64,000 nucleotides of DNA, taken from assembly GCF_900155965.1 (NCBI RefSeq), contig NZ_FTMG01000015.1, forward strand, positions 113,531 to 177,530. The letters are read 5' to 3'. The notes under the pieces were generated by a model. It ran no database searches. It was not told where the DNA came from and was given only the letters and a program-made list of their open reading frames with translations. Shown here piece after piece: positions 1 through 7,339 of this stretch. The stretch is from Mucilaginibacter lappiensis. Lineage in GTDB: Bacteria; Bacteroidota; Bacteroidia; Sphingobacteriales; Sphingobacteriaceae. The stretch's first letter is position 1. Each line of letters starts with the position of its first letter. The position numbers were made by a program, and so were the translations under genes.

Positions 1-37
1 ATAAATGCAGACTGATATTGCAATTTCACTAGAGTGT

Positions 38-68
38 ATAAAAAGCCCCGGCGATATTGCCAGGGCTT
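38..68 (-). terminator. Rho-independent terminator
   Basis: Read on the minus strand, a stem AAGCCC...GGGCTT (extended by GGC/GCC inside) is followed by a run of T. It lies just after the stop codon of the barrel protein gene. Confidence 0.75.
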
Positions 69-82
69 ATTTAATTGATTAA

Positions 83-739
83 TTAAAATTTAAAAGTTGC
101 GCCTAATTTTAAAGCAGCTACGCCGTAGCCAACCTCTGCGAAAGCACCTACGTGATCGCTAAACAGGTATCTTGCACCAGCGTGTACTCCAAAAAATATC
201 GAATTATCATAAGGTGTAGCAACAGAATTACTTCCGTCATAAGTCCAGCTAATGTGATGGTATCCGAGCGAAGCACCTGCGTAAGGATCGAATTTATTAT
301 TCTTTATCTTGAATACCTCTCCAAGATGGTAAGAAGCTCTAACACCGGCATAAACTATGTTTAATTTGGAACTACCACCGTAAAAATCACCGTAATTATG
401 AGATGAATAATCAACAAAAACACCACCGCTTATATCTTTACTGAAACCATGTTCAAATGAAACACCAAAAGGCAGGCCAACATAATAAGTGCCTACGCCA
501 ATGCCGGCATTGAGCAGGTTGGCGCCTTTTACCTGAAAAGAATTTGTTTTAGGGGTAGCTTTTGGTTGTGCAACAGTAACTGGTGCAGCGGTTTGTGTTG
601 TTTTGGTGGTATTATCTGTCTTAGAAACAGCTTTTACGGGTGTAGCAGGCGTAGCCGGTTTAACACTTTTTCTTTTGGTTTGAGCCTGTACGGAACCAAT
701 AACGGTTACCGTGATAAACATTAAAAATAGTTTTTTCAT
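83..739 (-). CDS. Secreted outer-membrane beta-barrel-like protein
   Basis: The product has 218 residues from the start chosen here. It opens with a signal peptide (MKKLFLMFITVTVIGSVQAQ), giving export to the periplasm or outer membrane. About 45 low-complexity residues rich in Thr, Pro, Ala, Val and Lys follow. The last 150 residues have alternating aromatic/Gly segments typical of a small beta-barrel and end in TFKF, a terminal Phe as in outer-membrane proteins. An in-frame ATG 36 bases upstream would put 12 residues before the signal peptide, so the internal Met is preferred. I infer a porin-like or OmpW/OmpA-like barrel; no ligand can be named. A terminator follows directly, and no copy of the palindromic operator seen upstream of several neighbouring genes was found, so it may be transcribed separately. 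Confidence 0.75.
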   Translation of the reverse strand: MKKLFLMFITVTVIGSVQAQTKRKSVKPATPATPVKAVSKTDNTTKTTQTAAPVTVAQPKATPKTNSFQVKGANLLNAGIGVGTYYVGLPFGVSFEHGFSKDISGGVFVDYSSHNYGDFYGGSSKLNIVYAGVRASYHLGEVFKIKNNKFDPYAGASLGYHHISWTYDGSNSVATPYDNSIFFGVHAGARYLFSDHVGAFAEVGYGVAALKLGATFKF

Positions 740-783
740 GAAAATTGTATGTGTTATAATAAAATGGTTATGCATAAATGCAA

Positions 784-1338
784 TTATAATTTACGGGTGG
801 CTACAAAATGGCCACCTGTAATAGTATATAGGCCATCAGAACCTTTTACAGTGCCTTCAAAATCACCTTCAATCGTTCCGCCTACTGATCCAAACTTGGT
901 GATCCGGATTGTTCCCGGTGTTTTGGAAGGATCATTATGATCGGCGCCTAAATATTTGTTTTTTCCCTCACTCTGAACCTGTAATCTAAAATATACCTGT
1001 CTATCAACATGGTTGTGAGAACCGGTAAGAGGCTCACCTACCTTGGCGGTACCTGTACCTACCTGACTAAAAGCTATATCAAGATCCCATTTAGGGCCTG
1101 TTGTTCTGTCTCCAGGGGCTGCATCATCAAGATTTATTTTGGTGTAACCAACGGTGGGACCCGACATGGCGCCGTTCTCTACTCCTTTAGGGTCTGCATG
1201 AATGGTTATTTGCTGGTGATGAAAGGCTCCACCATCAATAGTATAAGTTACCAGGTTTTTTCCGGCCTGAGCCCAAATTGAGCCTGAAAGTGTAAGCAAC
1301 ACAATTAGTGCTGAGATGTGTTTTAAATTCTTTTTCAT
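784..1338 (-). CDS. Secreted tandem-array protein, copy 1
   Basis: An unrecognised secreted protein of 184 residues, the last of seven paralogues in the same orientation. It has a signal peptide ending SIWAQ, then the family landmarks: VTYTIDGG-FHHQ near the mature N-terminus, GTGTAKV in the middle, TPGTI-ITKFG-VGGTIEGDFEGT, and the C-terminal YTITGGHFVATRK. The pattern suggests a small beta-sandwich, and the C-terminal half vaguely recalls DUF6252/DUF5025-type lipoproteins; that is only an impression. A longer reading frame runs 126 bases further upstream but passes through the promoter and operator, so the Met before KKNLKH is the start. It has its own copy of the palindrome promoter. Confidence 0.8.
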   Translation of the reverse strand: MKKNLKHISALIVLLTLSGSIWAQAGKNLVTYTIDGGAFHHQQITIHADPKGVENGAMSGPTVGYTKINLDDAAPGDRTTGPKWDLDIAFSQVGTGTAKVGEPLTGSHNHVDRQVYFRLQVQSEGKNKYLGADHNDPSKTPGTIRITKFGSVGGTIEGDFEGTVKGSDGLYTITGGHFVATRKL

Positions 1339-1362
1339 AAAATTATTATTTGATACTTTGTA

Positions 1363-1410
1363 CAAAAGTCCCTCAATCCGGTGGAAGCCACAATCACAGA
1401 ATACCATGAT
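1363..1410 (-). promoter_or_regulatory. Palindrome-overlapped promoter for array copy 1
   Basis: Plus-strand ATCACAGAATACCATGAT (1393-1410) is an imperfect palindrome. On the minus strand its end gives the TTG of a -33 element (1393-1391); 20 bases later comes GACTTTTG (1370-1363). The palindrome edge is 55 bases from the start codon. Four other sites in the region share this exact layout. Confidence 0.75.
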
Positions 1411-1534
1411 TTTACGATCATTGAATAGATATAAGGCGCTGTTACAAATTGTGATAGCATGCATTTTTTAGAACTGTACAGGTAAAAACTGTGTTGGAAG
1501 TTGGTTTTATACCATGTGCATTCAGCGCAAGTAA

Positions 1535-2095
1535 TTATGGACGAACACGGTCTTTGACGGTGGCAACGAAATGCCCTCCGGTGATAGTATATGTGATGTG
1601 GTTGTCGATTAGCTTGCCTTCAAAAGTACCTTCAGCAGTCCCACCTATCGACCCCACCTTGGTGATGGTAATTGTTCCAGGTGTTTGGGCAGGTTTTTTC
1701 GATTCAGACATCAGCAGTCTTTCTTTTCCATCAGTTTCAACCTTTAAAAGAAAATATACCCGGTGGTCAACCAAGGCATTAGGAATGGGCTCATTTACTT
1801 TAGCGGTCCCTGTACCCACCCGGTTAAAGGCAATCACAACCGCCCATTTCGCCCCTGTAGGGTTATTCACTGGATTGTCGTCGAGACCTATTTTCAGATA
1901 AGCACTGCCGGCATTACTTGTAAAGGCTCCAATCCAGAACGCCTTGGGATCGGAGTTAATGGTGATGAGCTGATGATGGAAAGCACCACCATCTATGGTA
2001 TAAGTTACCCAGTCTTTCCCCGCCTGTGCCCAAACCGAGCATGAAGTCATTAACAGCAGCATCAGTACTGACAGTAGTTTAATTTCTTTTTTCAT
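1535..2095 (-). CDS. Secreted tandem-array protein, copy 2
   Basis: A paralogue of 186 residues with signal peptide (MKKEIKLLSVLMLLLMTSCSVWAQ) and the family motifs YTIDGGAFHHQLIT, GTGTAKV, TPGTITITKVGSIGGT and YTITGGHFVATVK. Its signal peptide begins with the same ten residues as the next copy upstream, and their upstream spacers are almost identical, so the two arose by recent duplication. The C-terminus is slightly longer and altered (DRVRP). There is no palindrome in its 55-base upstream gap, so it is probably read through from the two copies upstream (operon of three). Function unknown. The Cys in the signal peptide is followed by SVWAQ as in other copies; cleavage after AQ by signal peptidase I seems more likely than lipidation. 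Confidence 0.8.
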   Translation of the reverse strand: MKKEIKLLSVLMLLLMTSCSVWAQAGKDWVTYTIDGGAFHHQLITINSDPKAFWIGAFTSNAGSAYLKIGLDDNPVNNPTGAKWAVVIAFNRVGTGTAKVNEPIPNALVDHRVYFLLKVETDGKERLLMSESKKPAQTPGTITITKVGSIGGTAEGTFEGKLIDNHITYTITGGHFVATVKDRVRP

Positions 2096-2163
2096 AAAAT
2101 TATTGTTTGTAAGCGTTTCATTACGATTAAATAATTACCCGTAAATGCAATTATGATTTGCGG
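2096..2163. repeat. Duplicated intergenic spacer, unit A
   Basis: This spacer and the first codons of the neighbouring gene recur at 2700-2767 with only about three differences, a period of 604 bases. It marks a recent tandem duplication inside the array. Confidence 0.8.
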
Positions 2164-2699
2164 CCAGTTACGAAATGCCCTCCTGTGATGGTATATTTAA
2201 TATCGTTATTTATTAACGTACCTTGAAAGTTACCTTCAACAGTTCCACCTACCGGCCCAAACTTGGTGATAGTGATTGTTCCTGGTGTTTGGGCTGGTTT
2301 TTTTGAATCGGATGAAAGAAATTTTGTTTCTCCATTAACCATAACCTGTAAAATAAAATATACCCGGTGATCAAGTAAGCCGTTAGCAATAAGATCATTT
2401 ACTTTAGCTGTACCTGTACCTACTTTATTAAAGACAATGTCCACTGCCCAATTCGGTCCCTTTTTACTATTCATGGACTTGTCGTCGAGGTTTATTTTGG
2501 GGTAAGTGCGCCCCGCAATATTTGTCCAGGCTCCATTCTCCATCACTTTGGGATCGGAGTTAATGGTGATGAGCTGATGGTGAAAAGCACCGCCATCGAT
2601 GGTATAAGTTACCTGGTTTTTTGCGGCCTGTGCCCAAACAGAACATGAAATTGTTAGCAGTACCATTACTACCGACAGTAGTTTAATTTCTTTTTTCAT
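2151..2699 (-). CDS. Secreted tandem-array protein, copy 3
   Basis: A paralogue of 182 residues with a signal peptide ending SVWAQ and all family landmarks: VTYTIDGGAFHHQLIT, GTGTAKV, a Lys-Pro-Ala-Gln then TPGTITITKFGPVGGT, and the C-terminal YTITGGHF. It sits 55 bases from each neighbour in a uniformly spaced run (copies 2, 3 and 4), pointing to one transcript that starts before copy 4. The strong conservation of the C-terminal third compared with the variable middle suggests a common fold with diverging surfaces. Function unknown. Confidence 0.8.
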   Translation of the reverse strand: MKKEIKLLSVVMVLLTISCSVWAQAAKNQVTYTIDGGAFHHQLITINSDPKVMENGAWTNIAGRTYPKINLDDKSMNSKKGPNWAVDIVFNKVGTGTAKVNDLIANGLLDHRVYFILQVMVNGETKFLSSDSKKPAQTPGTITITKFGPVGGTVEGNFQGTLINNDIKYTITGGHFVTGRKS

Positions 2700-2767
2700 A
2701 AAATTGTTGTTTGTAAGCGTTTCACTACGATTAAATAATTACCCGTAAATACAATTATGATTTGCGG
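2700..2767. repeat. Duplicated intergenic spacer, unit B
   Basis: Near-identical partner of the spacer at 2096-2163, including the shared segment GTAAGCGTTTCA(C/T)TACGAT and the following stop-codon region of the downstream gene. Confidence 0.8.
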
Positions 2768-3303
2768 CTGGCAACGAAATGTCCTCCCGTAATGGTGTAC
2801 TTAATGCCTGCAGCATCTATTACGGTACCTTGAAAATCCCCTTCAACAGTTCCACCTACAGATCCGAACCTGGTGATGGTAATTGTTCCTGGTGTTTTGG
2901 CTGGTTTCTGCAGATCAATCCCCAGAAACTTTGTTTCTCCATTAGCCTGAACCTCTAAATTAAAATATACCTGGTGATCAAGCACGCCCTTTGGAATAGG
3001 ATCATTTACTTTAGCCGCTCCTGTACTTACTTTATTAAAAACAATGTTCAATCCCCACTTAGTTCCGTTTTTAATATTCATGGCCTTGTCGCCGAGGTTT
3101 ATTTCCAGGTAATTACCAACAGTATTTGTGAAGGCTCCATTCTCCATCACTTTGGGGTCGGCATTAATGGTGATAAGTTGATGGTGAAAAGTACCGCCAT
3201 CAATAGTATAAGTTACCTGGTTTTTTCCGACCTGCGCCCAAACAGAACATGAAATTGATAGCAGTATCATTACTGCAGACATTAGTTTGAATTTCTTTTT
3301 CAT
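2755..3303 (-). CDS. Secreted tandem-array protein, copy 4
   Basis: A paralogue of 182 residues: signal peptide (MKKKFKLMSAVMILLSISCSVWAQ), VTYTIDGGTFHHQLIT, GAAKV in place of GTGTAKV, TPGTITITRFGSVGGT and YTITGGHFVASRK. It is the first gene of the inferred three-gene run, because the palindrome promoter lies 55 bases before its ATG and none lies before copies 3 and 2. Function unknown. Confidence 0.8.
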   Translation of the reverse strand: MKKKFKLMSAVMILLSISCSVWAQVGKNQVTYTIDGGTFHHQLITINADPKVMENGAFTNTVGNYLEINLGDKAMNIKNGTKWGLNIVFNKVSTGAAKVNDPIPKGVLDHQVYFNLEVQANGETKFLGIDLQKPAKTPGTITITRFGSVGGTVEGDFQGTVIDAAGIKYTITGGHFVASRKS

Positions 3304-3327
3304 ATAAATTATTATTTGATAAGCTTA

Positions 3328-3375
3328 CAAAGCTCTATCTACATAACCGATGCTACAATCACAGAATATCATGAT
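3328..3375 (-). promoter_or_regulatory. Palindrome-overlapped promoter for array copies 4-3-2
   Basis: Plus-strand ATCACAGAATATCATGAT (3358-3375). On the minus strand the -33 TTG is 3358-3356 and the -7 box GAGCTTTG is 3335-3328, with 20 bases between. The distance to the ATG (55 bases) equals that of copy 1. Confidence 0.75.
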
Positions 3376-3417
3376 TTTTACCACCACCAAATAGATGCAA
3401 AGTGCAGGTACGGTTTG

Positions 3418-4011
3418 TTATAATGTACGGGTAACTGAGAAATGTCCTCCTGTTATAGTGTATTTTACGCCGGCTATATCCATTACCGTGCCCTCAAAAG
3501 TTCCTTCAACAGTTCCACCTACAGGCCCGAATTTGGTAATAGTAATTGTTCCAGGCGTGGTTTTTGGAAAATCAGTACTCCGACCAACAACCATTGATCC
3601 TCCATTCTGCTGTAGCTGTAAGTTGAAACTTACCACGGCCCCTTTATCATTGCCAGTGGCATTAGTAATCGGGTCATATACTTTAGCTGTCCCTGTACCT
3701 GCTTTGTTAAAACCCAGAGTAAGGGCAAACTTTGAATCCGCATCATCCGAAGGGGCGTCATCGATATATAGTTTTATCCAGCCTGAAGATGCATCAACTC
3801 CGTTACCTGTTGATTTGGGATTGGCATTAAAGGAGATCAGTTGATTCTGAAAGCTGCCACCATTAATGGTATAACTTACCTGGGCATTTCCTCCATTGCC
3901 ACCGTTGTTATTATTGTTACTGTTGTTGGAGTCGCTTTTGTCTTTTTTACAGCTAATTAATGTAACCGCCATTAGCAGAGCGGATGTGAATAAAAAATGT
4001 TTTGTTTTCAT
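3418..4011 (-). CDS. Tandem-array lipoprotein, copy 5
   Basis: A member of 197 residues carrying a lipoprotein signal (LISC then KKDKSD), so it should be lipid-anchored rather than soluble. A flexible Ser/Asn/Gly linker, rich in Asn and Gly, precedes the family domain, which begins at VSYTINGGSF. It has GTGTAKV, TPGTITITKFGPVGGT and YTITGGHFSVTR. It shares with copy 6 the middle segment containing YIDDAPS-DADSK, so copies 5 and 6 form a subgroup. I see no complete operator directly upstream; only an isolated GTGATTA-like half near 4037. Confidence 0.8.
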   Translation of the reverse strand: MKTKHFLFTSALLMAVTLISCKKDKSDSNNSNNNNNGGNGGNAQVSYTINGGSFQNQLISFNANPKSTGNGVDASSGWIKLYIDDAPSDDADSKFALTLGFNKAGTGTAKVYDPITNATGNDKGAVVSFNLQLQQNGGSMVVGRSTDFPKTTPGTITITKFGPVGGTVEGTFEGTVMDIAGVKYTITGGHFSVTRTL

Positions 4012-4180
4012 AATTATAGATTTGTTAAATAATATTTTGTGATTAGGATTATAAGGTATTCATAGATAAAAGAAATGCCGTCCCATGGAATGGATATTTT
4101 GATATTCATTAGGCTGGTTAATATTGATCTTGAAAATTGAATTTTGATTGATGAAATAGAATAACTGCTCTTGAACGCCG

Positions 4181-4729
4181 CTATGCCTTGCGAGTGATTA
4201 CGAAATGCCCTCCGGTTATAGTGTACTTAACTCTGCCCAAGTCTATTAGCGTAGCTTCAAAAGTCCCTTCAATTGTACCACCTACGGGCCCAAACCTGGT
4301 AATGGTAATTGTTCCTGGCGTGTGTGCGGGAAAATTAAGACTCCGGGTAAGAAACAAGGACCCCTTATTCTGAGGAAGCCCTAAAGTAAAGCATACTACG
4401 GCCCCTTTATCGTCGCCGGTGGCATTACTAACCGGATCAAATATTTTAGCTGTTCCGGTACCCAGTTTGTTAAAAATAAGAACAAGGGCATATTTTGAAT
4501 CCGCATCAGCCGAAGGGGCGTCATCGATGTATAATTTTAGGTAACCTGCAGATGCATCAACTCCGCTGCTCGCTGCTTTGGGGTTGGCACTAAAGGTGAT
4601 AAGCTTATGGTGAAAAGTGCCACCATCAATAGTATAGGTTACCATGTTTTTTCCGGCCTGTGCCCAAACTGAGCAGGAAATAGTTAGTAGTACCAGGAGC
4701 GTAGGCATTAATATAAATTTCTTTTTCAT
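4181..4729 (-). CDS. Secreted tandem-array protein, copy 6
   Basis: A member of 182 residues with a signal peptide of the soluble type (ending SVWAQ), the family start VTYTIDGGTFHHKLIT, a middle closely like copy 5 (YIDDAPSADADSK), TPGTITITRFGPVGGT and YTITGGHFVITRK. It is a mosaic in the sense that its N-terminus resembles copies 1-4 while its middle resembles copy 5, which may reflect recombination between copies (inference). A degenerate version of the palindrome promoter lies upstream at the usual distance. Confidence 0.8.
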   Translation of the reverse strand: MKKKFILMPTLLVLLTISCSVWAQAGKNMVTYTIDGGTFHHKLITFSANPKAASSGVDASAGYLKLYIDDAPSADADSKYALVLIFNKLGTGTAKIFDPVSNATGDDKGAVVCFTLGLPQNKGSLFLTRSLNFPAHTPGTITITRFGPVGGTIEGTFEATLIDLGRVKYTITGGHFVITRKA

Positions 4730-4752
4730 AAGATGATTATTTGATAAGGTTC

Positions 4753-4800
4753 TAAAAATGCTTTAATCTAATCGAGGTAATTATCACAGCATATTAAAAG
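4753..4800 (-). promoter_or_regulatory. Degenerate copy of the palindrome promoter
   Basis: Only the ATCACAG half-site is kept (plus 4783-4789), 54 bases from the ATG of copy 6. The TTG has become TAA and the -7-like box is CATTTTTA at 4760-4753. It also overlaps the terminator of the upstream gene. Probably weak or dead. Confidence 0.4.
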
Positions 4801-4836
4801 AAACGCGGCGAAAAGCTATTTTACCGCGTTTCTTTT
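4796..4836 (-). terminator. Rho-independent terminator after array copy 7
   Basis: A perfect 13-base stem: AAAAGAAACGCGG (4796-4808) pairs with 4824-4836 around a 15-base loop. The minus-strand end is T-rich. It separates copy 7 from copy 6. Confidence 0.8.
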
Positions 4837-4863
4837 GATTAAGCAATTACCAGTAAATTCACT

Positions 4864-5448
4864 TTATGATTTGCGGGTGGCTACAAAATGTCCTTTGGTA
4901 ATGACATAATTGACATAGTTGTCCACTACTGTACCTTGGAAATCTCCTTCAACAACTCCGTTTACCGACTCAAACTTGGTAACAGTGATAGTCCCTGGTG
5001 TTTGGGTAGGGGTCTTATGATCCCAGTCAAGAATTCTGTTATCTCCATTCTCCTGAAGCTGTAAAAGGAAATATGCCTTTTTATCGATCCCACCAAGGAT
5101 GTTGTTAGTAATTGGATCACTTACATTAGTCTTACCCGTAGCTGCATGTGGAAGAGCAATATCAAGTGTAGTGTTCACTGACGTACCACCAGGAGGGGTA
5201 TCGGTGAGATTTATTTTTAGGTACCCAGAATTACCTACAAAAGCCCCGTTCTGAGCTTGTTTGGAATCGGCATGAAAGGTGATCACCTTATTTTTAAAGG
5301 TGCCTCCGTTGATGACAAAAGTTACCGAGTCATTTCCTGGATTGTTGTTATTGTTACCGTTGTTTGCATCATTTTTGTCTTTTGAACAGCTCGCCAATGT
5401 AACCGCTATTAACAGGGCAAATGCGATTAAAAAATGTGTTTTTTTCAT
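4864..5448 (-). CDS. Tandem-array lipoprotein, copy 7
   Basis: A member of 194 residues with a lipoprotein signal (LASC then SKDKND), an Asn-rich linker and the most divergent family domain: VTFVINGGTFKNKVIT, GKTNVSDPI, TPGTITVTKFESVNG and YVITKGHFVATRK. It keeps DWDHKTP where other copies have SDSKKP. It is the array member closest to the regulator gene and has its own palindrome promoter, 83 rather than 55 bases from the ATG, followed by its own terminator; it is therefore a single-gene unit. Confidence 0.8.
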   Translation of the reverse strand: MKKTHFLIAFALLIAVTLASCSKDKNDANNGNNNNNPGNDSVTFVINGGTFKNKVITFHADSKQAQNGAFVGNSGYLKINLTDTPPGGTSVNTTLDIALPHAATGKTNVSDPITNNILGGIDKKAYFLLQLQENGDNRILDWDHKTPTQTPGTITVTKFESVNGVVEGDFQGTVVDNYVNYVITKGHFVATRKS

Positions 5449-5500
5449 AATTAGTACTTTTTAAATAATATTAAAACCGGAAAACTTATTCCGACGGTTA

Positions 5501-5548
5501 CAAAAGTCTGAATAAGCAAAAGGCACATCAATCACAGAAAACCATGAT
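5501..5548 (-). promoter_or_regulatory. Palindrome-overlapped promoter for array copy 7
   Basis: Plus-strand ATCACAGAAAACCATGAT (5531-5548). On the minus strand TTG is 5531-5529 and GACTTTTG is 5508-5501, 20 bases apart. Confidence 0.75.
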
Positions 5549-5674
5549 TTTATAAGCAACGTGCTGATGAACAGACTAATGGAGTCACGGGAAGAACATT
5601 AGGTAGGTTATTTCACCAGAAGTTTTTGAATTACAGCCGTTTTAGTTTAAAACGATTCTTTTGGGTTAATACGT

Positions 5675-5724
5675 CAATCACGGTATTCCGTGATTGATAG
5701 CTGATTTCCATTTATTGATTTTTG
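5675..5724 (+). promoter_or_regulatory. Best palindrome and promoter facing the PAS-LuxR gene
   Basis: Arms CAATCACGG (5675-5683) and CCGTGATTG (5688-5696) are perfect inverted repeats around 4 bases. The right arm ends in the TTG of a -33 element; 20 bases on is GATTTTTG (5717-5724), pointing at the regulator, whose ATG is about 175 bases further. This implies autoregulation (inference). Confidence 0.75.
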
Positions 5725-5793
5725 AAGCCGGAGTTTTACGAATGAAGAAACTGAATATGGCATAAAGCTGGAGTTAGCGCTGCCTGAACCTGA

Positions 5794-5823
5794 TTGATGG
5801 AATGGAATAATTTTTTATATTTG
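5794..5823 (+). promoter_or_regulatory. Second candidate promoter for the PAS-LuxR gene
   Basis: TTG (5794-5796), 19 bases, then TATATTTG (5816-5823), the usual Bacteroidota housekeeping pattern, 76 bases before the ATG. Confidence 0.5.
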
Positions 5824-5899
5824 TTGTATATCCCTTCCACCATTTATTACATCCCCCTATTTATTTTAACTCAACATCTCCGGTTTTATTCACTATAAT

Positions 5900-6700
5900 A
5901 TGGATACTATGCTTGTACCAGAAAAAATCTATGAGTTTATACCAGATCTGATTGTGCCAAAGGCTTTCTGGGGCACTTATGGCAATAAGTTAAATTGTCT
6001 GTACCTTACTTCCTGCGAGCAAAAAGAAATGCTTTTTATAAGTGAGTCTTTAACTGAATTGCTAGGTTATAGCCCTACGGATATTCAGGGAGGGGGCCGG
6101 GATTGGTGGCTTTCTGTCATTCATCCGGATGATCTTGAACCGATGCTTAACGAGGTTTTTCGACATTATTTTTTGAAACCCGCAAGACAACGCCTTAAAA
6201 AAATATTCACGCTGCAATATCGGGTAAAAAATACTTCTGGCGATTATAGATGGATATGTGAAACCAAGCTGGTCGCGTCGTTAACCAGGGAAAATAAATA
6301 TGAGTTTATACTGGGCAGGGTTGAAGATATTACCGAAATAAAAAATGAAGAAGAAGCACAACTAAAAAAACTGCTTGAGGAGGAACGCAAAACCAATCAA
6401 ATGTTGCAACATGCACTGCCTGTTATAGATATGGAACAAAAATCAAAGCCCGGTCCCGTATACTTAACAGATAGTTATACCCAACCAGATGGCGTAGTGA
6501 TGCCAACTAAAAGAGAATTGGAAATTCTGCAGCTCATTGGTGAGGGGTATTCAACAAAACAAATTGCCGACCAGCTTTTTATCAGCATCAACACGGTTGA
6601 AACTCATCGAAGGCATCTTTTGAAAAAACTACAGGTTAAAAACTCGATGGAGTTAATTAAAAGATCAACCAATGCATTTTGGCTAAAAGTGGCTGTTTAA
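5900..6700 (+). CDS. PAS domain LuxR-type transcription regulator
   Basis: A DNA-binding regulator of 266 residues. Residues about 30-150 form a PAS/PAC sensor domain (LGYSPTDIQ-GGRDWW, HPDD, then the PAC end GRVEDITEIKNEEEA). A short coiled linker follows, then a C-terminal LuxR/FixJ-type HTH at about 205-262 with the family pattern TKRELEILQLIGEGYSTKQIA, recognition helix SINTVETHRRHLLKKL. There is no receiver or kinase domain, so the PAS domain probably senses a signal directly or through a partner. Two ATGs lie close together (codons 1 and 4); the first is used. It stands between genes that share a palindrome promoter and has the most symmetric copy upstream, so it is the prime candidate for binding that site (inference). 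Confidence 0.9.
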   Translation: MDTMLVPEKIYEFIPDLIVPKAFWGTYGNKLNCLYLTSCEQKEMLFISESLTELLGYSPTDIQGGGRDWWLSVIHPDDLEPMLNEVFRHYFLKPARQRLKKIFTLQYRVKNTSGDYRWICETKLVASLTRENKYEFILGRVEDITEIKNEEEAQLKKLLEEERKTNQMLQHALPVIDMEQKSKPGPVYLTDSYTQPDGVVMPTKRELEILQLIGEGYSTKQIADQLFISINTVETHRRHLLKKLQVKNSMELIKRSTNAFWLKVAV

Positions 6701-6749
6701 CGGGAGACCCCTGCGGTGAATTGTTAATTATTGGTTTTAAGTTACCTAT

Positions 6750-7202
6750 CTACATTGTGTTGATTTTAGAAACAGGGAGGTTATCTATCATGTTCTTCAT
6801 TGCTTTGTGCAATTCCTCACTTTGTCCAGAACGCATGGACAAACTCGGATCCATAAAATATTTCAAAGCCGCCACCTTATGTTTGTTGCCCTGGGTGGCC
6901 GACATCAGTTGAATTTGCTCCATCTGATTGTGGGATTTTTTCCAGGCAGCGGTTTTTGCATTAAGTTCGGCTGCTTTCGGGGTCAGTTCCTTCACCATTT
7001 GGTTAAGTATTGCTGCGGATTTATGATTGTCTTTTTCGGTGACTGCACTTTTGATGTATGATTCATAATCAATCCAGTATTTATCGGTCATTGCCGTGAT
7101 ATTGTCTGATGACTGGGCGCTACTTCTTGATATGGTCATTAAGATTCCGGCGATAGTTAAAAAGGAGGTAAGCAATATCGCTCTTGAAAAAAGTGATCTC
7201 AT
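6750..7202 (-). CDS. Small secreted alpha-helical protein
   Basis: Unrecognised product of 150 residues: N-terminal signal segment (MRSLFSRAILLTSFLTIAGI..., cleavage near SSAQ), then a mostly helical, Lys/Ala/Met-rich domain with no Cys. It is unrelated in sequence to the seven-copy array but has the same palindrome promoter, so it is likely under the same control. The open frame extends 81 bases upstream through that promoter, so the internal Met is the start. Function unknown; small helical periplasmic proteins of this kind can be chaperone-like, but nothing here proves it. Confidence 0.7.
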   Translation of the reverse strand: MRSLFSRAILLTSFLTIAGILMTISRSSAQSSDNITAMTDKYWIDYESYIKSAVTEKDNHKSAAILNQMVKELTPKAAELNAKTAAWKKSHNQMEQIQLMSATQGNKHKVAALKYFMDPSLSMRSGQSEELHKAMKNMIDNLPVSKINTM

Positions 7203-7223
7203 AAATAATGTTATAATAATACT

Positions 7224-7271
7224 CAAAGATCGCTGATAGGTAGGGGGCAGGCAATCGCAGAAAACCGTGAT
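7224..7271 (-). promoter_or_regulatory. Palindrome-overlapped promoter for the helical secreted protein
   Basis: Plus-strand ATCGCAGAAAACCGTGAT (7254-7271). On the minus strand TTG is 7254-7252 and GATCTTTG is 7231-7224, with 20 bases between; 52 bases from palindrome to ATG. Confidence 0.75.
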
Positions 7272-7339
7272 TTTTAGGAGCAATAAGTAAGGTTTCCTTT
7301 AAAAAGCAGCCGTCAGCTGTAATATAAAGCATGACATTT

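Noticed and set aside
4030..4045. GTGATTA near array copy 5 as another operator
   Set aside because: Only half is present, its spacing is different and no -7 box fits.
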